Source of the DNA: Candidatus Obscuribacterales bacterium
GTDB lineage: Bacteria > Cyanobacteriota > Vampirovibrionia > Obscuribacterales > Obscuribacteraceae
Assembly: GCA_019637435.1 (NCBI GenBank)
Contig: JAHBVO010000002.1
Coordinates: 558,001-622,000 of the forward strand
Direction of reading: 5' to 3'
DNA: 64,000 bases
Part shown: piece by piece, positions 46,240-53,664 of the stretch
How the letters are laid out: each line of letters starts with the position of its first letter
Position numbering within the stretch: position 1 is the stretch's first letter
Translations under genes and position numbers: made by a program
The notes under the pieces: generated by a model
Database searches by the model: none
Seen by the model: only the letters and a program-made list of their open reading frames with translations
What the model was told of the DNA's origin: nothing

Positions 46240-46456
46240 AGTCGTAGTTGAGTTCGACGGATAGATTGTAGTTGCCCCCAAAATCAGACACGAATGCCTG
46301 ATGTATATGCCCTACAACCATTATGCCTGCAGGGTTTTACAACTGTGTCTTGGTTTGGCTATAAATCCCTATAGGGAAGGCTACAAATTTCCCGATACTT
46401 GCATGAGGGTATCGTCCAGGTTAACGCTTCGGAGGCAAAGGTTTCGCAGTCGCTCG

Positions 46457-47014
46457 TTACTTGTTTCCTGCGCCTGCGGTGAACTTACCATAATAGTTTT
46501 GATGATACTGCTCTGCTGCATAGAAGACTTTAGCGGGCTCCAGCAAACTCTTAGCGGCTTCCTGACTATAGCCAAGCGATGATAAAACGTCTGCGGCTTC
46601 GCGCTTTTGCTGTTCATCTTGATAAAAGATTGCCGCTCGATACTGACTGGTCGACTCAGTGGAATACCGCTGCGGTTTAAACTCGGTGAGGTAATGGCGA
46701 ATCAGGTCTTTAAACGTCAACTCTTTGGGATCGAAAAGAACCTGCACAGCTTCCGCGTGACCGGTTTTTCCGCCGCAGACATCTTTATATGTAGGGTTCT
46801 TAGTGGTACCGCCCGTGTAACCAGATGTCGCGTGTTTGACACCTTTAATTCGTTGAAGCTCCGCCTCAACACCCCAGAATCATCCAGCGGCGAGAACGGC
46901 TTTATGCAAGTTGCCTTGCTCCGGTAATTTCGCGATAGTGGTGTCTTTGAAGAGCATTATGCAAACCAGGTATCCAGCAATCAGAAGCAGTATAAAATTC
47001 AGTGGTCCGTTCAT
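46457..47014 (-). CDS. msrA: Selenocysteine-containing MsrA (in-frame UGA at catalytic position), membrane-anchored
   Basis: Peptide methionine-S-sulfoxide reductase of 185 residues if UGA at codon 45 is read as selenocysteine. From the ATG at 47014 the frame encodes a signal anchor (NFILLLIAGYLVCIMLF) and KAVLAAG, then TGA, then FWGVEAELQRIKG, GYTGGTTKNPTYKDVCGGKT and GHAEAVQVLFDPKE, running unbroken to the stop at 46457. The UGA replaces exactly the catalytic Cys of the GCFWG motif (compare the Cys copy at 19.8 kb). No other stop or frameshift interrupts the gene. A SECIS-like hairpin follows the UGA. GGAG lies 9 bases upstream of the ATG, within a 16-base gap after the tetR gene. There is no C-terminal resolving Cys. 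Naive calling would give only a 96-residue fragment from GTG 46747. Alternatives are a C-to-A sequencing error or a pseudogene. Confidence 0.88.
46846..46882 (-). promoter_or_regulatory. Bacterial SECIS-like hairpin starting at the in-frame UGA
   Basis: On the mRNA, UGAUUC (46882-46877, including the UGA itself) pairs with GAAUUA (46851-46846). A 5-prime side bulge UGGGGU (46876-46871) follows, then upper stem GUUGAGG (46870-46864) with CUUCAAC (46858-46852), closing a CGGAG loop with G at its second and third positions. The loop begins 16 bases after the UGA. Placement of UGA at the stem base, a bulged two-part stem and a G near the loop start match the known properties of bacterial SECIS elements bound by SelB. 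Confidence 0.75.
46880..46882 (-). other. UGA codon proposed to encode selenocysteine 45
   Basis: Reads TGA on the minus strand between GGA (Gly44) and TTC (Phe46). UGA still serves as an ordinary stop in other genes of the window, such as the TPR lipoprotein and ndh, so this is local recoding and not a changed genetic code. Confidence 0.82.
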
Positions 47015-47030
47015 AGTCGTCGCTCCGGCC

Positions 47031-47576
47031 CTATCCTTTCAGTATAAGCATTGGGAGATTTCGCGCCACACGTTTGAATATCTGATAGTCTCTCAGCGCG
47101 CGGGAAACAATGAGTGAACCTTCGATGGCGATGAGTGCATTTTCGGCTCTCTCCCTTGCCAGTTTTTTATTTAAACCATTCTCGACGGCCACACCTGCGA
47201 TCGCTTCGATCCAGGCTTCGAGGCTTTGTTGAACGAGCTCTTGAAACGGAGCGCTTGCAGCTCCTAGCGTCAAACCCTCAACAATGCATCCTTTACGTCC
47301 ACCGTCATAGAAGTCTTCGATGGTTTTTGCCATGGCCGCGAGCTTCAGTTCCGGTTGGCCCTCCGCTTTGAGCGGCGCAATGAAGTGTTCTCTAACTGCT
47401 GAATCGATGTGTCCAAGCACTTCGCGGGCCATTTCTTCCTTTCCGCCGGGAAAGTGGTGGTAAAGACTGGACTTGCCTAGACCAGTAGCCTTCGAGACCT
47501 CGCCTATGGAAACGCCCTCATAGCCTTGCTGGCGAAACAGCTCCAATAGTTCATTAATTAGTGCGGTCTTGTCCAT
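47031..47576 (-). CDS. TetR/AcrR-family repressor upstream of selenoprotein msrA
   Basis: 181 residues. The N-terminal helix-turn-helix is YEGVSIGEVSKATGLGKSSL followed by YHHFPGGKEEMAREVL, the classic TetR head. The C-terminal ligand domain has a single cysteine, Cys97 (DGGRKGCIVEGL), at a site where redox- or electrophile-sensing TetR proteins often carry a reactive Cys. It is followed after 16 bases by the Sec-msrA gene. A palindrome (ACCGAA-CA-TTCGGT) fills the spacer of its own promoter and recurs upstream of the DsrE gene at 49.1 kb, so it probably represses both units. Confidence 0.92.
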   Translation of the reverse strand: MDKTALINELLELFRQQGYEGVSIGEVSKATGLGKSSLYHHFPGGKEEMAREVLGHIDSAVREHFIAPLKAEGQPELKLAAMAKTIEDFYDGGRKGCIVEGLTLGAASAPFQELVQQSLEAWIEAIAGVAVENGLNKKLARERAENALIAIEGSLIVSRALRDYQIFKRVARNLPMLILKG

Positions 47577-47598
47577 GATTCAGCTCCTTGCGAACGGA

Positions 47599-47627
47599 AG
47601 CGTACCGAACATTCGGTCGCGCGTCAA
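47599..47627 (-). promoter_or_regulatory. TetR-msrA promoter with operator in spacer
   Basis: On the minus strand TTGACG (47627-47622), a 17-base spacer and TACGCT (47604-47599) form a sigma-70-type promoter. The palindrome ACCGAACATTCGGT (47604-47617 on the plus strand) lies across the spacer and the edge of the -10, 28 bases from the tetR ATG. It differs from the DsrE operator at two of 15 core positions. Confidence 0.8.
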
Positions 47628-47727
47628 CGGCGGAGGTGTTTTTGGGCAAAAGCACCAGATGCGATGTCATCTGCATTGCCTGGTGTGGTGTCACCGGTGT
47701 AAACGGAAACGACATCTCGGTAGCTTA

Positions 47728-48651
47728 TTACTTCGGGTTGAAGGGAGAGGCGTCGATGAATTCGAGTTCGAGAGCAGGTATGGTAGCTCTTTGCCAATGT
47801 TCTATATCCAGCGTCCAGAAACGGTTGGTACCACCAGTTTCACCGTTTGGATCTTCCTGATCAAGAAGAACCGCAGCTCGTCCGGATATCTGAAGGCTTT
47901 GACGGGCGGCAAAGTCTAGAATGATGACACCTGTTTTATCGTTCAACTGTAGATTGCCGAACGAATTGAACATGCTATTACCAGGGAAGTCCGGCACACG
48001 AAGCTGCTTTCCGTCGACCACGCTGACAAACCCTTGCTTCCCTCCTCGATGGGAAATATCAAGGTTGCCTTCCGGATTCGAGGTCGCTGCAAACATCGTA
48101 TCGCTACTTTTGATAAGTGCTATTTCTTCCGCTCCAAGCGTGGTTCCTCTAGCGAGAGATGTGGTTAATATCGCGTTTTTGTCATCCGGCAGCCTCACCT
48201 TTCGACGCTGGATATATTTCGGACAGAGCGGAAAGGATTCCTCGACCGCGATGAGCAGCTGTTCTTCAGTGTGTATGGATACGCGCCCGTTGATCTTCAA
48301 TCGTCTCCTCGTGTCCAGTTCGATCAATAGAGTTCCAACGCGCCGGTCGTCGCTGATATTCGTCAGCAATGGATCACCTTCTATGCCAACCGACTGCGTC
48401 AAATCAATATGTAATTCCCTGGTGCTCGGTGCGTGCATGAAACCAGGCTTTCCGAAGAGCATAGACGCCCAGAGATCGCCATTGGAATCTTCAGAAGCGA
48501 CCACGATCAGCGGTTGGCGGTCAATGAAATTCAAGGCGCCACCCAGAATTTCACTCTTAACCGCGACAGAGTTCATCATCGCGATATCTCGCTCGCCCGT
48601 TCGCTCTTGTATGTCGAGCTCGCCTTCATGAAATGGCCCATCAGAAAACAT
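47728..48651 (-). CDS. Pyridoxamine 5'-phosphate oxidase-fold FMN-binding protein, duplicated domain
   Basis: 307 residues with two PNPOx-like split-barrel halves. The first (about 40-150) includes PLIVVASEDSNGDLWASMLF and a following ISDDRRVGTLLIELDTRRRLK; the second (about 180-300) includes MFAATSNPEGNLDISHRGGKQ and GVIILDFAARQSLQISGRA. Such proteins bind FMN or heme and act in flavin-dependent redox reactions. AAAGGAG lies 5 bases before the ATG. It follows the DsrE gene on the same strand after 85 bases, so it should fall under the same TetR-controlled promoter. Confidence 0.85.
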   Translation of the reverse strand: MFSDGPFHEGELDIQERTGERDIAMMNSVAVKSEILGGALNFIDRQPLIVVASEDSNGDLWASMLFGKPGFMHAPSTRELHIDLTQSVGIEGDPLLTNISDDRRVGTLLIELDTRRRLKINGRVSIHTEEQLLIAVEESFPLCPKYIQRRKVRLPDDKNAILTTSLARGTTLGAEEIALIKSSDTMFAATSNPEGNLDISHRGGKQGFVSVVDGKQLRVPDFPGNSMFNSFGNLQLNDKTGVIILDFAARQSLQISGRAAVLLDQEDPNGETGGTNRFWTLDIEHWQRATIPALELEFIDASPFNPK

Positions 48652-48667
48652 ACGCTACTCCTTTCTG

Positions 48668-48710
48668 GCTCAAGGTGCCGGTTTCTATCATCGAATCCGT
48701 CACCTTGAGC
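48668..48710. repeat. 10-base inverted repeat between DsrE and FMN-binding protein genes
   Basis: GCTCAAGGTG (48668-48677) and CACCTTGAGC (48701-48710) are exact inverted copies 23 bases apart, in the 85-base gap of the minus-strand operon. No T-run follows, so it may limit readthrough or protect the upstream transcript; the ribosome site of the downstream gene lies just past it. Confidence 0.5.
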
Positions 48711-48736
48711 GCAGCACCATGGCCTGTGACTCTGAA

Positions 48737-49111
48737 TTAGAAGTTCACAATCGTGTATCCATCGCTGATCAGCTTACGCAAACTGGTGACACCTGAAGTT
48801 CCTGGAACAGTGTTGTCTTTGATTAACGCGTAACCTTCTTTTTCCGCGTCTTCCGACGCTCCGAACACGTCGGCGCAACCGCAAGAGACGCCGGCGACTT
48901 TGTCTCGAACCGCTTCGTAAAGTTCGTGTGCTGGGTGATCCGGTTTTCCAAGTTGTCCGACCCAGCGAGTGCCGGCGCCTTGAAACATAAGCGTGACGTC
49001 GTCGCCGTTTTTCTTAAAGTCGTAAGTGGCAGCGAGTGCGTTGAACAAGCGACCGAGCGCTTCTTCATTGCCGTTTTTCGGATCTGAGTAAACGAGAATT
49101 GCAGTCTTCAT
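48737..49111 (-). CDS. DsrE-family small protein
   Basis: 124 residues from the ATG at 49111, which has AAGGAG 8 bases upstream; an ATG two codons earlier sits too close to it. The DsrE/F-like fold begins KTAILVYSDPKNGNEEALGR, with GDDVTLMFQGAGTRWV and a Cys pair in AGVSCGCADVFGA. Relatives carry persulfide sulfur or act in sulfur redox signalling. The promoter carries the TetR palindrome. The order dsrE - PNPOx gene next to tetR - Sec-msrA suggests one oxidative or electrophile-stress response. Confidence 0.85.
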   Translation of the reverse strand: MKTAILVYSDPKNGNEEALGRLFNALAATYDFKKNGDDVTLMFQGAGTRWVGQLGKPDHPAHELYEAVRDKVAGVSCGCADVFGASEDAEKEGYALIKDNTVPGTSGVTSLRKLISDGYTIVNF

Positions 49112-49223
49112 AGTCATAGCTCCTTGTTGTTTATATAAAACAGTGATTGCTGTTTGTTTGACTTGGCTCGATTCGATTCTTCAAATGTCGTTCGTTTGCG
49201 TCCGACGAGCCGTTCATGTAATT

Positions 49224-49252
49224 ACTGTACTGAACGTTCGGTACAATGTCAA
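49224..49252 (-). promoter_or_regulatory. DsrE operon promoter with TetR-type operator in spacer
   Basis: On the minus strand, consensus TTGACA (49252-49247), a 17-base spacer and TACAGT (49229-49224). The near-perfect 18-base palindrome GTACTGAACGTTCGGTAC (49227-49244, one mismatch pair) occupies the spacer. Same layout and operator core as the tetR promoter at 47.6 kb. A repressor bound here would block RNA polymerase. Confidence 0.82.
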
Positions 49253-49996
49253 CCCCAACTTTCCTGTTCGGACATTAGATGGCTCCCTTCTCAATACCGC
49301 CAGTTGAATGCGCTCTAGGCTCATTCCAGATGCGGTATGAAACTTCGAACGGGGTGATTCAGCCAGGCGAATAGACTATCCGTTTGGCGATGGGTCGAAA
49401 TGCATTCGAGGATTTTCGCAGTACCTATAGGCGCGCCGCGCCGAAGTGCAGGCACTAATAGAGGTGCCGTGCAAGTTTGCTGAAGCTTCCAAAGGTCTCG
49501 TTTGGTGACCGATATGCGCATTTGCAAGTGAAGGGAAGGTCTGGAAACCGTTTCCTACTTGCAACTTGTATAACTTATAAGTTTCCGCCCATAAGAATAT
49601 AGGAAAACGATTACTCCGCTCGCTGAGTGTTTTCGTATTATGGAGAGGTAAGACACAAACGGCATCCGCCGCACAGTGAAGGTCCAAGGGTCGGACGCGC
49701 ACGAGGTACAGATTTAGCACATTGCGGAATATCGGCAAACTGATGCACATTTATAACTAAATGATGTGTGCTTGCTGAAACCCCCCGTGTTCGACCCTCT
49801 TACACTCTTACAAAGATTTCTTACAGCGATTCTGCCATACTCACGAATGGAATTCGGCTCTAAAGCCGGGTTCTATTCGTTTTTAGGGTATTTTTCCAAG
49901 AGCGACCTCAGGGTTTTTCCTATTACCGGCCCGGCGAATCTCCGCGAAGAATGGAAGTGGTTAGTCTTTCTCCGTTCATCTCGGGGAGGTTCTTTC
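49253..49996. other. Long gene-free stretch before cpaB
   Basis: About 740 bases with no convincing gene; a reverse frame at 49376-49750 lacks a ribosome site and protein-like features. A short hairpin CGGCT-CTAA-AGCCG lies at 49856-49869. CAGGGTTTTTCC near 49909 loosely resembles the VIT/VWA leader motif. It may contain a long cpaB leader or a small RNA. Confidence 0.45.
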
Positions 49997-50959
49997 ATGA
50001 ACTCTGTTAGGTCACTAATGATACTCATCTCGCGTATCCCGCCAGCTATGCTGGTTGCCATCATCGTTGGAGTCGCTGGTGTAACTGCCATGCTTGTCTC
50101 CGGAGAGATGGAACGAAACCGGGTTGAGTTCGAAAAATCAAAAGCCAATCTCGAGGCGCAAAGAAACGCGATGGGAACCGTAGTGGTTGCATCACGAGAT
50201 ATCCCTGAAGGAAAGCCGATTGCCAGCGACTTTCTGGAAGAAAAGAAAATTCCTGCCGGCAAAATTCCGACTGATGCAATCACATCATCGGCGATGGCGG
50301 CAGGTCGACTCTCCAAATACGGTATCAGTCAGGGGCAAGTCGTGTCTCAGCACGATCTAATGCCCATCGGTATTTCCCTCGACTTTGAATCTAAGTTGAA
50401 ACCTGGTATGCGTGCCTTGACGTTTGCTGTTGATACCAATTCCGGTGTCGCCGGTTTTATCAAACCGGAAAGCAGAGTGGACATCATGAGCATGGTCGGA
50501 AGTGGCGCTGAGACTAAAGTTGCTCCGATTTTGTCTGACGTCGAAGTAATCGCTGTCGGTCAGATGTACCAGAGAGAACCAGGTGCTTCGCAGGCTATTC
50601 CGGCGAACTCCGTAACGGTTGCGATCAATCCGGAAGACGCTCAGAAACTGGTTAAAGGCGTTGCTGCAAGTAAATTATATTTGTCGTTGCGCAGCCAAAA
50701 CGATCACGCTCCACTGCTTACTGTTGACGTGACAACACTGTTCCCAAAGAAAATCGCTGATGGTGGCGAAGAGATCGCGCAAACCGCGATGATTCCTCCG
50801 CCCCCAACATCAGCGATTCCACAAGGCGATTTGCCAGAGCAAAACTTCGGTGCTGGTAATCCGATGGAAATTCCGCAGCCGCCCCCGCCCCCTAATCACG
50901 AAATCGAGATGTGGAACGGCGGAAGTAAGCAGCTCATCGAAGTTCCGAATCATCGGTAA
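49997..50959 (+). CDS. cpaB: Flp pilus assembly protein CpaB/RcpC
   Basis: 320 residues. One N-terminal membrane segment (LVAIIVGVAGVTAMLVSG) is followed by an SAF domain (VVVASRDIPEGKPIASDFLE) and the CpaB core (LKPGMRALTFAVDTNSGVAG, FIKPESRVDIMSM, NSVTVAINPEDAQKLVKGVA). The C-terminus is Pro-rich. CpaB works in the periplasm in Tad/Flp pilus biogenesis. The other tad genes are absent from the window. GGGGAGG lies before the ATG at 49997; an open frame extends 77 codons upstream but without homology. Confidence 0.93.
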   Translation: MNSVRSLMILISRIPPAMLVAIIVGVAGVTAMLVSGEMERNRVEFEKSKANLEAQRNAMGTVVVASRDIPEGKPIASDFLEEKKIPAGKIPTDAITSSAMAAGRLSKYGISQGQVVSQHDLMPIGISLDFESKLKPGMRALTFAVDTNSGVAGFIKPESRVDIMSMVGSGAETKVAPILSDVEVIAVGQMYQREPGASQAIPANSVTVAINPEDAQKLVKGVAASKLYLSLRSQNDHAPLLTVDVTTLFPKKIADGGEEIAQTAMIPPPPTSAIPQGDLPEQNFGAGNPMEIPQPPPPPNHEIEMWNGGSKQLIEVPNHR

Positions 50960-51041
50960 GGTGGCGGCGCTTCACTCACGCCGATAAAACCGAGTCGACT
51001 CACGCTGGAGAATTCACTTAGATCATCCGGCAACACCACAC

Positions 51042-51082
51042 ATGAAACGGCTCCTCGCGAATTGAGGAGCCGTTTCATTTTT
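51042..51082 (+). terminator. Rho-independent terminator after cpaB
   Basis: A 15-base perfect stem (51042-51056 with 51064-51078, core ACGGCTCCTC and GAGGAGCCGT) closes a 7-base loop and is followed by TTTTT. It lies 82 bases past the cpaB stop. Confidence 0.92.
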
Positions 51083-51379
51083 CACAATCCAAAATCGAGC
51101 GCGGGCGCCGACAGTTTGTTTATGTTTTGAGCGATGAGCGAGTATAGAGGCTGCCTCTCATGCTCTCCCTCCATTCAGCCCCAGAGAAATTACTGAGTGG
51201 CAGCTTCTCGATACTAGGCTTGGCTCGACCTGATGTCAAGTTGCCGATTTCTAAGCAAAACGGTCAAAAATAGACCAGATAAGTGTTTTCTCAGTGCGGG
51301 AATCACCATGGACAGGTCAGTAGTGGCTTTCTAAACTGAACTTACATTCGATTGCAGTTCGCTCGGTTAAAAACGTCTG
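51083..51379. other. Gene-free stretch upstream of the small secreted protein
   Basis: About 300 bases with no gene, hairpin or repeat that stands out. It presumably holds the promoter of the gene at 51380; I could not settle on a convincing -35/-10 pair. Confidence 0.4.
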
Positions 51380-51994
51380 ATGAGAAAATTTGTTCTAGCT
51401 CTATTCGCAACTCTCTGTCTGGCATTGGCAGTATCTCCGGCGTATGCACAGGACGGCAGCTATCAAAATTACCTCGTGCCGGTTCCGACCGCCGAGGATT
51501 TAAATTGCGCTGCGCAGCCTGCTAACCAGTACTACAATCCTGCTCAGCAGCCTCAATTTAATCAGATGGTATCGCCGGCACAGGTTCCATGGGGAAATCC
51601 CGGGCAAGCATTTGATCAGAGTGGAATGCAGCAGCAGTTTGTAAACCAAACGCAAGTTCCGCAGGGCATGACGCCATACCAGCAGCAAGAAGCTGCTCTT
51701 GAACAGGCGCAGATGGCTCAGCAAATGGACGACCGAAAGCAAGCGGACGAGACTTTCCGTATGTCTAGCCAGTTTAATGAGAAGAAAAAGGATTCGAACT
51801 GGGACCACAACAAATCCAACAAAGGCAAGGCTGTCGCAAGTGGGCTCGGTCGGCTGGTGAAGGGTAGCATGCGTTACGCCGTTCCGGCGGCTGGAACAGT
51901 CGGCTCTGTTTATCTGCTAAGAGCTGCATTCGGTGGCAATGGCATGATGATGATGCCGATGGGTGGTGGCATGATGGTAGTGCCCGGTCGCTAA
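51380..51994 (+). CDS. Small secreted Gln/Met/Gly-rich protein
   Basis: 204 residues. Clean signal peptide (about 1-23, VSPAYAQ). The mature part is rich in Gln, Pro and Asn (QQPQFNQMVSPAQVPWGNP), followed by a charged helix and a hydrophobic Ala/Gly segment (AAGTVGSVYLLRAAFGG). It ends in a Met/Gly tract (GMMMMPMGGGMMVV). No family recognised; composition suggests an envelope-associated structural or adhesive protein. No good ribosome site is visible before the ATG, but the signal peptide supports this start. Confidence 0.72.
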   Translation: MRKFVLALFATLCLALAVSPAYAQDGSYQNYLVPVPTAEDLNCAAQPANQYYNPAQQPQFNQMVSPAQVPWGNPGQAFDQSGMQQQFVNQTQVPQGMTPYQQQEAALEQAQMAQQMDDRKQADETFRMSSQFNEKKKDSNWDHNKSNKGKAVASGLGRLVKGSMRYAVPAAGTVGSVYLLRAAFGGNGMMMMPMGGGMMVVPGR

Positions 51995-52036
51995 GCGACA
52001 AGCAAGTTTTACAGCAAAAGTTCTGACGCAACATTG

Positions 52037-52552
52037 CTATTCTGCGATGGTATCACCAATGATGCTTTTCAAAACTCGTTCCATCTCGCGTTCGTTTCTT
52101 CTACTCATCGCAGAGCAGAGACCGAGGAAACCCGATGCGCCTGCGAGGAAAGCGAGAGCCAGAGTTACGAGTTCCAGTCGATAATCAGAGACGCCACTAT
52201 AGATGATGGCTGTAATCCCTGTGAGTAGAACAACACTCATTAACGCAAACCAGATGCCGAAGATGACTTTGACGGCTGGCTTGATTGAGAACGTGTAATA
52301 AACTACGGTTCCAAACCTTTCCTCATTAACGACGCCAAATAGAGAGCGGGCGAAAGGGTTGCTCAGAGAATGTTTTGGAGCTATAACAAATCGCTTGCCT
52401 GTGACGGAGATCGCGAACTTTGCTCCTGCTTCGCTCGAATACAGGGCTGCTAACGAATCCAAGATTTCTTGCTGTGGCCTGTGGCAAGAGACCAATGTTG
52501 TCTCCGATGTAGCCGATTCAGGCGGCGCTATTGCTTGAGTATTCGCGGTCAT
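52037..52552 (-). CDS. Membrane protein of unknown function
   Basis: 171 residues. A soluble N-terminal part (about 1-80, with EILDSLAALYSSEAGAKFAI and GKRFVIAPKHSLSNPFARS) precedes two membrane helices (VIFGIWFALMSVVLLTGITA and LVTLALAFLAGASGFLGLCS). A basic helical C-terminus follows. AGGGG lies 5 bases before the ATG at 52552. It is divergent from the secreted-protein gene at 52.7 kb. I do not recognise the family. Confidence 0.75.
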   Translation of the reverse strand: MTANTQAIAPPESATSETTLVSCHRPQQEILDSLAALYSSEAGAKFAISVTGKRFVIAPKHSLSNPFARSLFGVVNEERFGTVVYYTFSIKPAVKVIFGIWFALMSVVLLTGITAIIYSGVSDYRLELVTLALAFLAGASGFLGLCSAMSRRNEREMERVLKSIIGDTIAE

Positions 52553-52722
52553 TTTGTCCCCTGGCAATCCCGAAATGCGGCTCGGTGCCTGCCGAATTCG
52601 AGAGAATTGTACAGTATTGTTTTGATATTCCGCTCAAAGTTGTCCTGTCAAGTGTATCGTTAGTTTGCATTCTATTTAAGATAAACTGTTTGAAGATAGC
52701 TCGGGGGACGCTTAAAAAAGAT

Positions 52723-53601
52723 ATGCTTTCCACTTTCAACCATTTGAGTATTAAACCGGAACGCGCAGCTGCAGCGCTTCTAAGCTGCCTCATTATTTTC
52801 GGTGTTTCAATCGTCGGACCAGATGCAGCGATCGCTGAGGGAAGTGAATGGAGTGGAGTTACATCTGTAACCGGCAACTCTTCGAATCCGAATTCAAAAA
52901 ACGCGGGCGACGGAAATAAAACGGTTTCGCCTGCTGCCGCGAGCGGTTCCAATCCGGCGGGCGGCGGTTCACCGGACGCCTCGACTACTCCTGGTAATGC
53001 TTCTGCAGAGCCGACCACGCCTAAAGAGTCAAATGCTGTTCCAGTATGGGACGGGTCCGGAGCGAACCCGAACACTCCGACCGTCGCGCCAGCGGTCCCG
53101 GCGAAAGCTCCTGTTGGAGACGGACGTCCGCAAATTGCGCTTCAGATGCCGCCACCGAAGCAACTCGCCTATATGCTCAGGATGAACGAACCAGCGGCGC
53201 GGTCCAGGATAAAAATCGCAACCGATCGTTGCCGCCAGCACCTCGCCAAAGCCGGCATGGATGCGAACATTGATGTTGATGACGCGATGGAACTCAGTAA
53301 GCCCGTTATAAACATCTATCTGAAAAAGAGCGTCGGCGACAACATTCTGGCTCACGGATTTTGTATGCAAGCCTTCCTGATGCAGTATCAAAGGAAGCCA
53401 AGCGGGCGGGTCGAACCCGTTCGCTGTGCCCGGATCGGTGAGTCTCCCGAGATTTATTCAGGTGCCGACTGGGAGGACAAAGTAGTAACTCTCGTTGATG
53501 CATATATCAGCGCGCGTCACCACCAACTCAAGGCAGCCGCGAGTTGCAAAGCTGGCGCAGCCAAAGGCAAGCCTGGCTCTGTAAAAGGAAAGAAGAAGTA
53601 G
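52723..53601 (+). CDS. Secreted protein of unknown function
   Basis: 292 residues starting at ATG 52723. Signal peptide about 14-36 (LLSCLIIFGVSIVGPDAAIA), an Asn/Gly/Ser/Pro-rich linker to about residue 130, then a folded domain with LRMNEPAARSRIKIATDRCR and DANIDVDDAMELSKPVINIY. A Lys/Ala/Gly-rich tail ends the protein. The frame is open for 64 codons upstream but those residues look non-coding. No family recognised. It may share a transcript with the ACT-domain gene that follows. Confidence 0.7.
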   Translation: MLSTFNHLSIKPERAAAALLSCLIIFGVSIVGPDAAIAEGSEWSGVTSVTGNSSNPNSKNAGDGNKTVSPAAASGSNPAGGGSPDASTTPGNASAEPTTPKESNAVPVWDGSGANPNTPTVAPAVPAKAPVGDGRPQIALQMPPPKQLAYMLRMNEPAARSRIKIATDRCRQHLAKAGMDANIDVDDAMELSKPVINIYLKKSVGDNILAHGFCMQAFLMQYQRKPSGRVEPVRCARIGESPEIYSGADWEDKVVTLVDAYISARHHQLKAAASCKAGAAKGKPGSVKGKKK

Positions 53602-53664
53602 ACTTGCGCTCTGGTAGAATGACTGCGTGGTTCATCTGAAGCCTGGAAGGGCTGTGGTAAGTTT

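Noticed and set aside
46457..46747. A 96-residue MsrA C-terminal fragment starting at GTG 46747
   Set aside because: The homologous frame continues upstream through a single UGA to a proper ATG with a ribosome site and signal anchor, so the fragment is an artefact of treating UGA as stop.
46880..46882. UGA in msrA as evidence of a changed genetic code or simple pseudogene
   Set aside because: UGA ends other genes in the window (TPR lipoprotein, ndh), so the code is standard. The rest of the gene has no frameshift or further stop, the UGA is exactly at the catalytic Cys, and a SECIS-like fold follows. Sequencing error remains possible.
49376..49750. 124-codon reverse frame in the gap before cpaB
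   Set aside because: No ribosome site, no domain or signal peptide, and odd composition.
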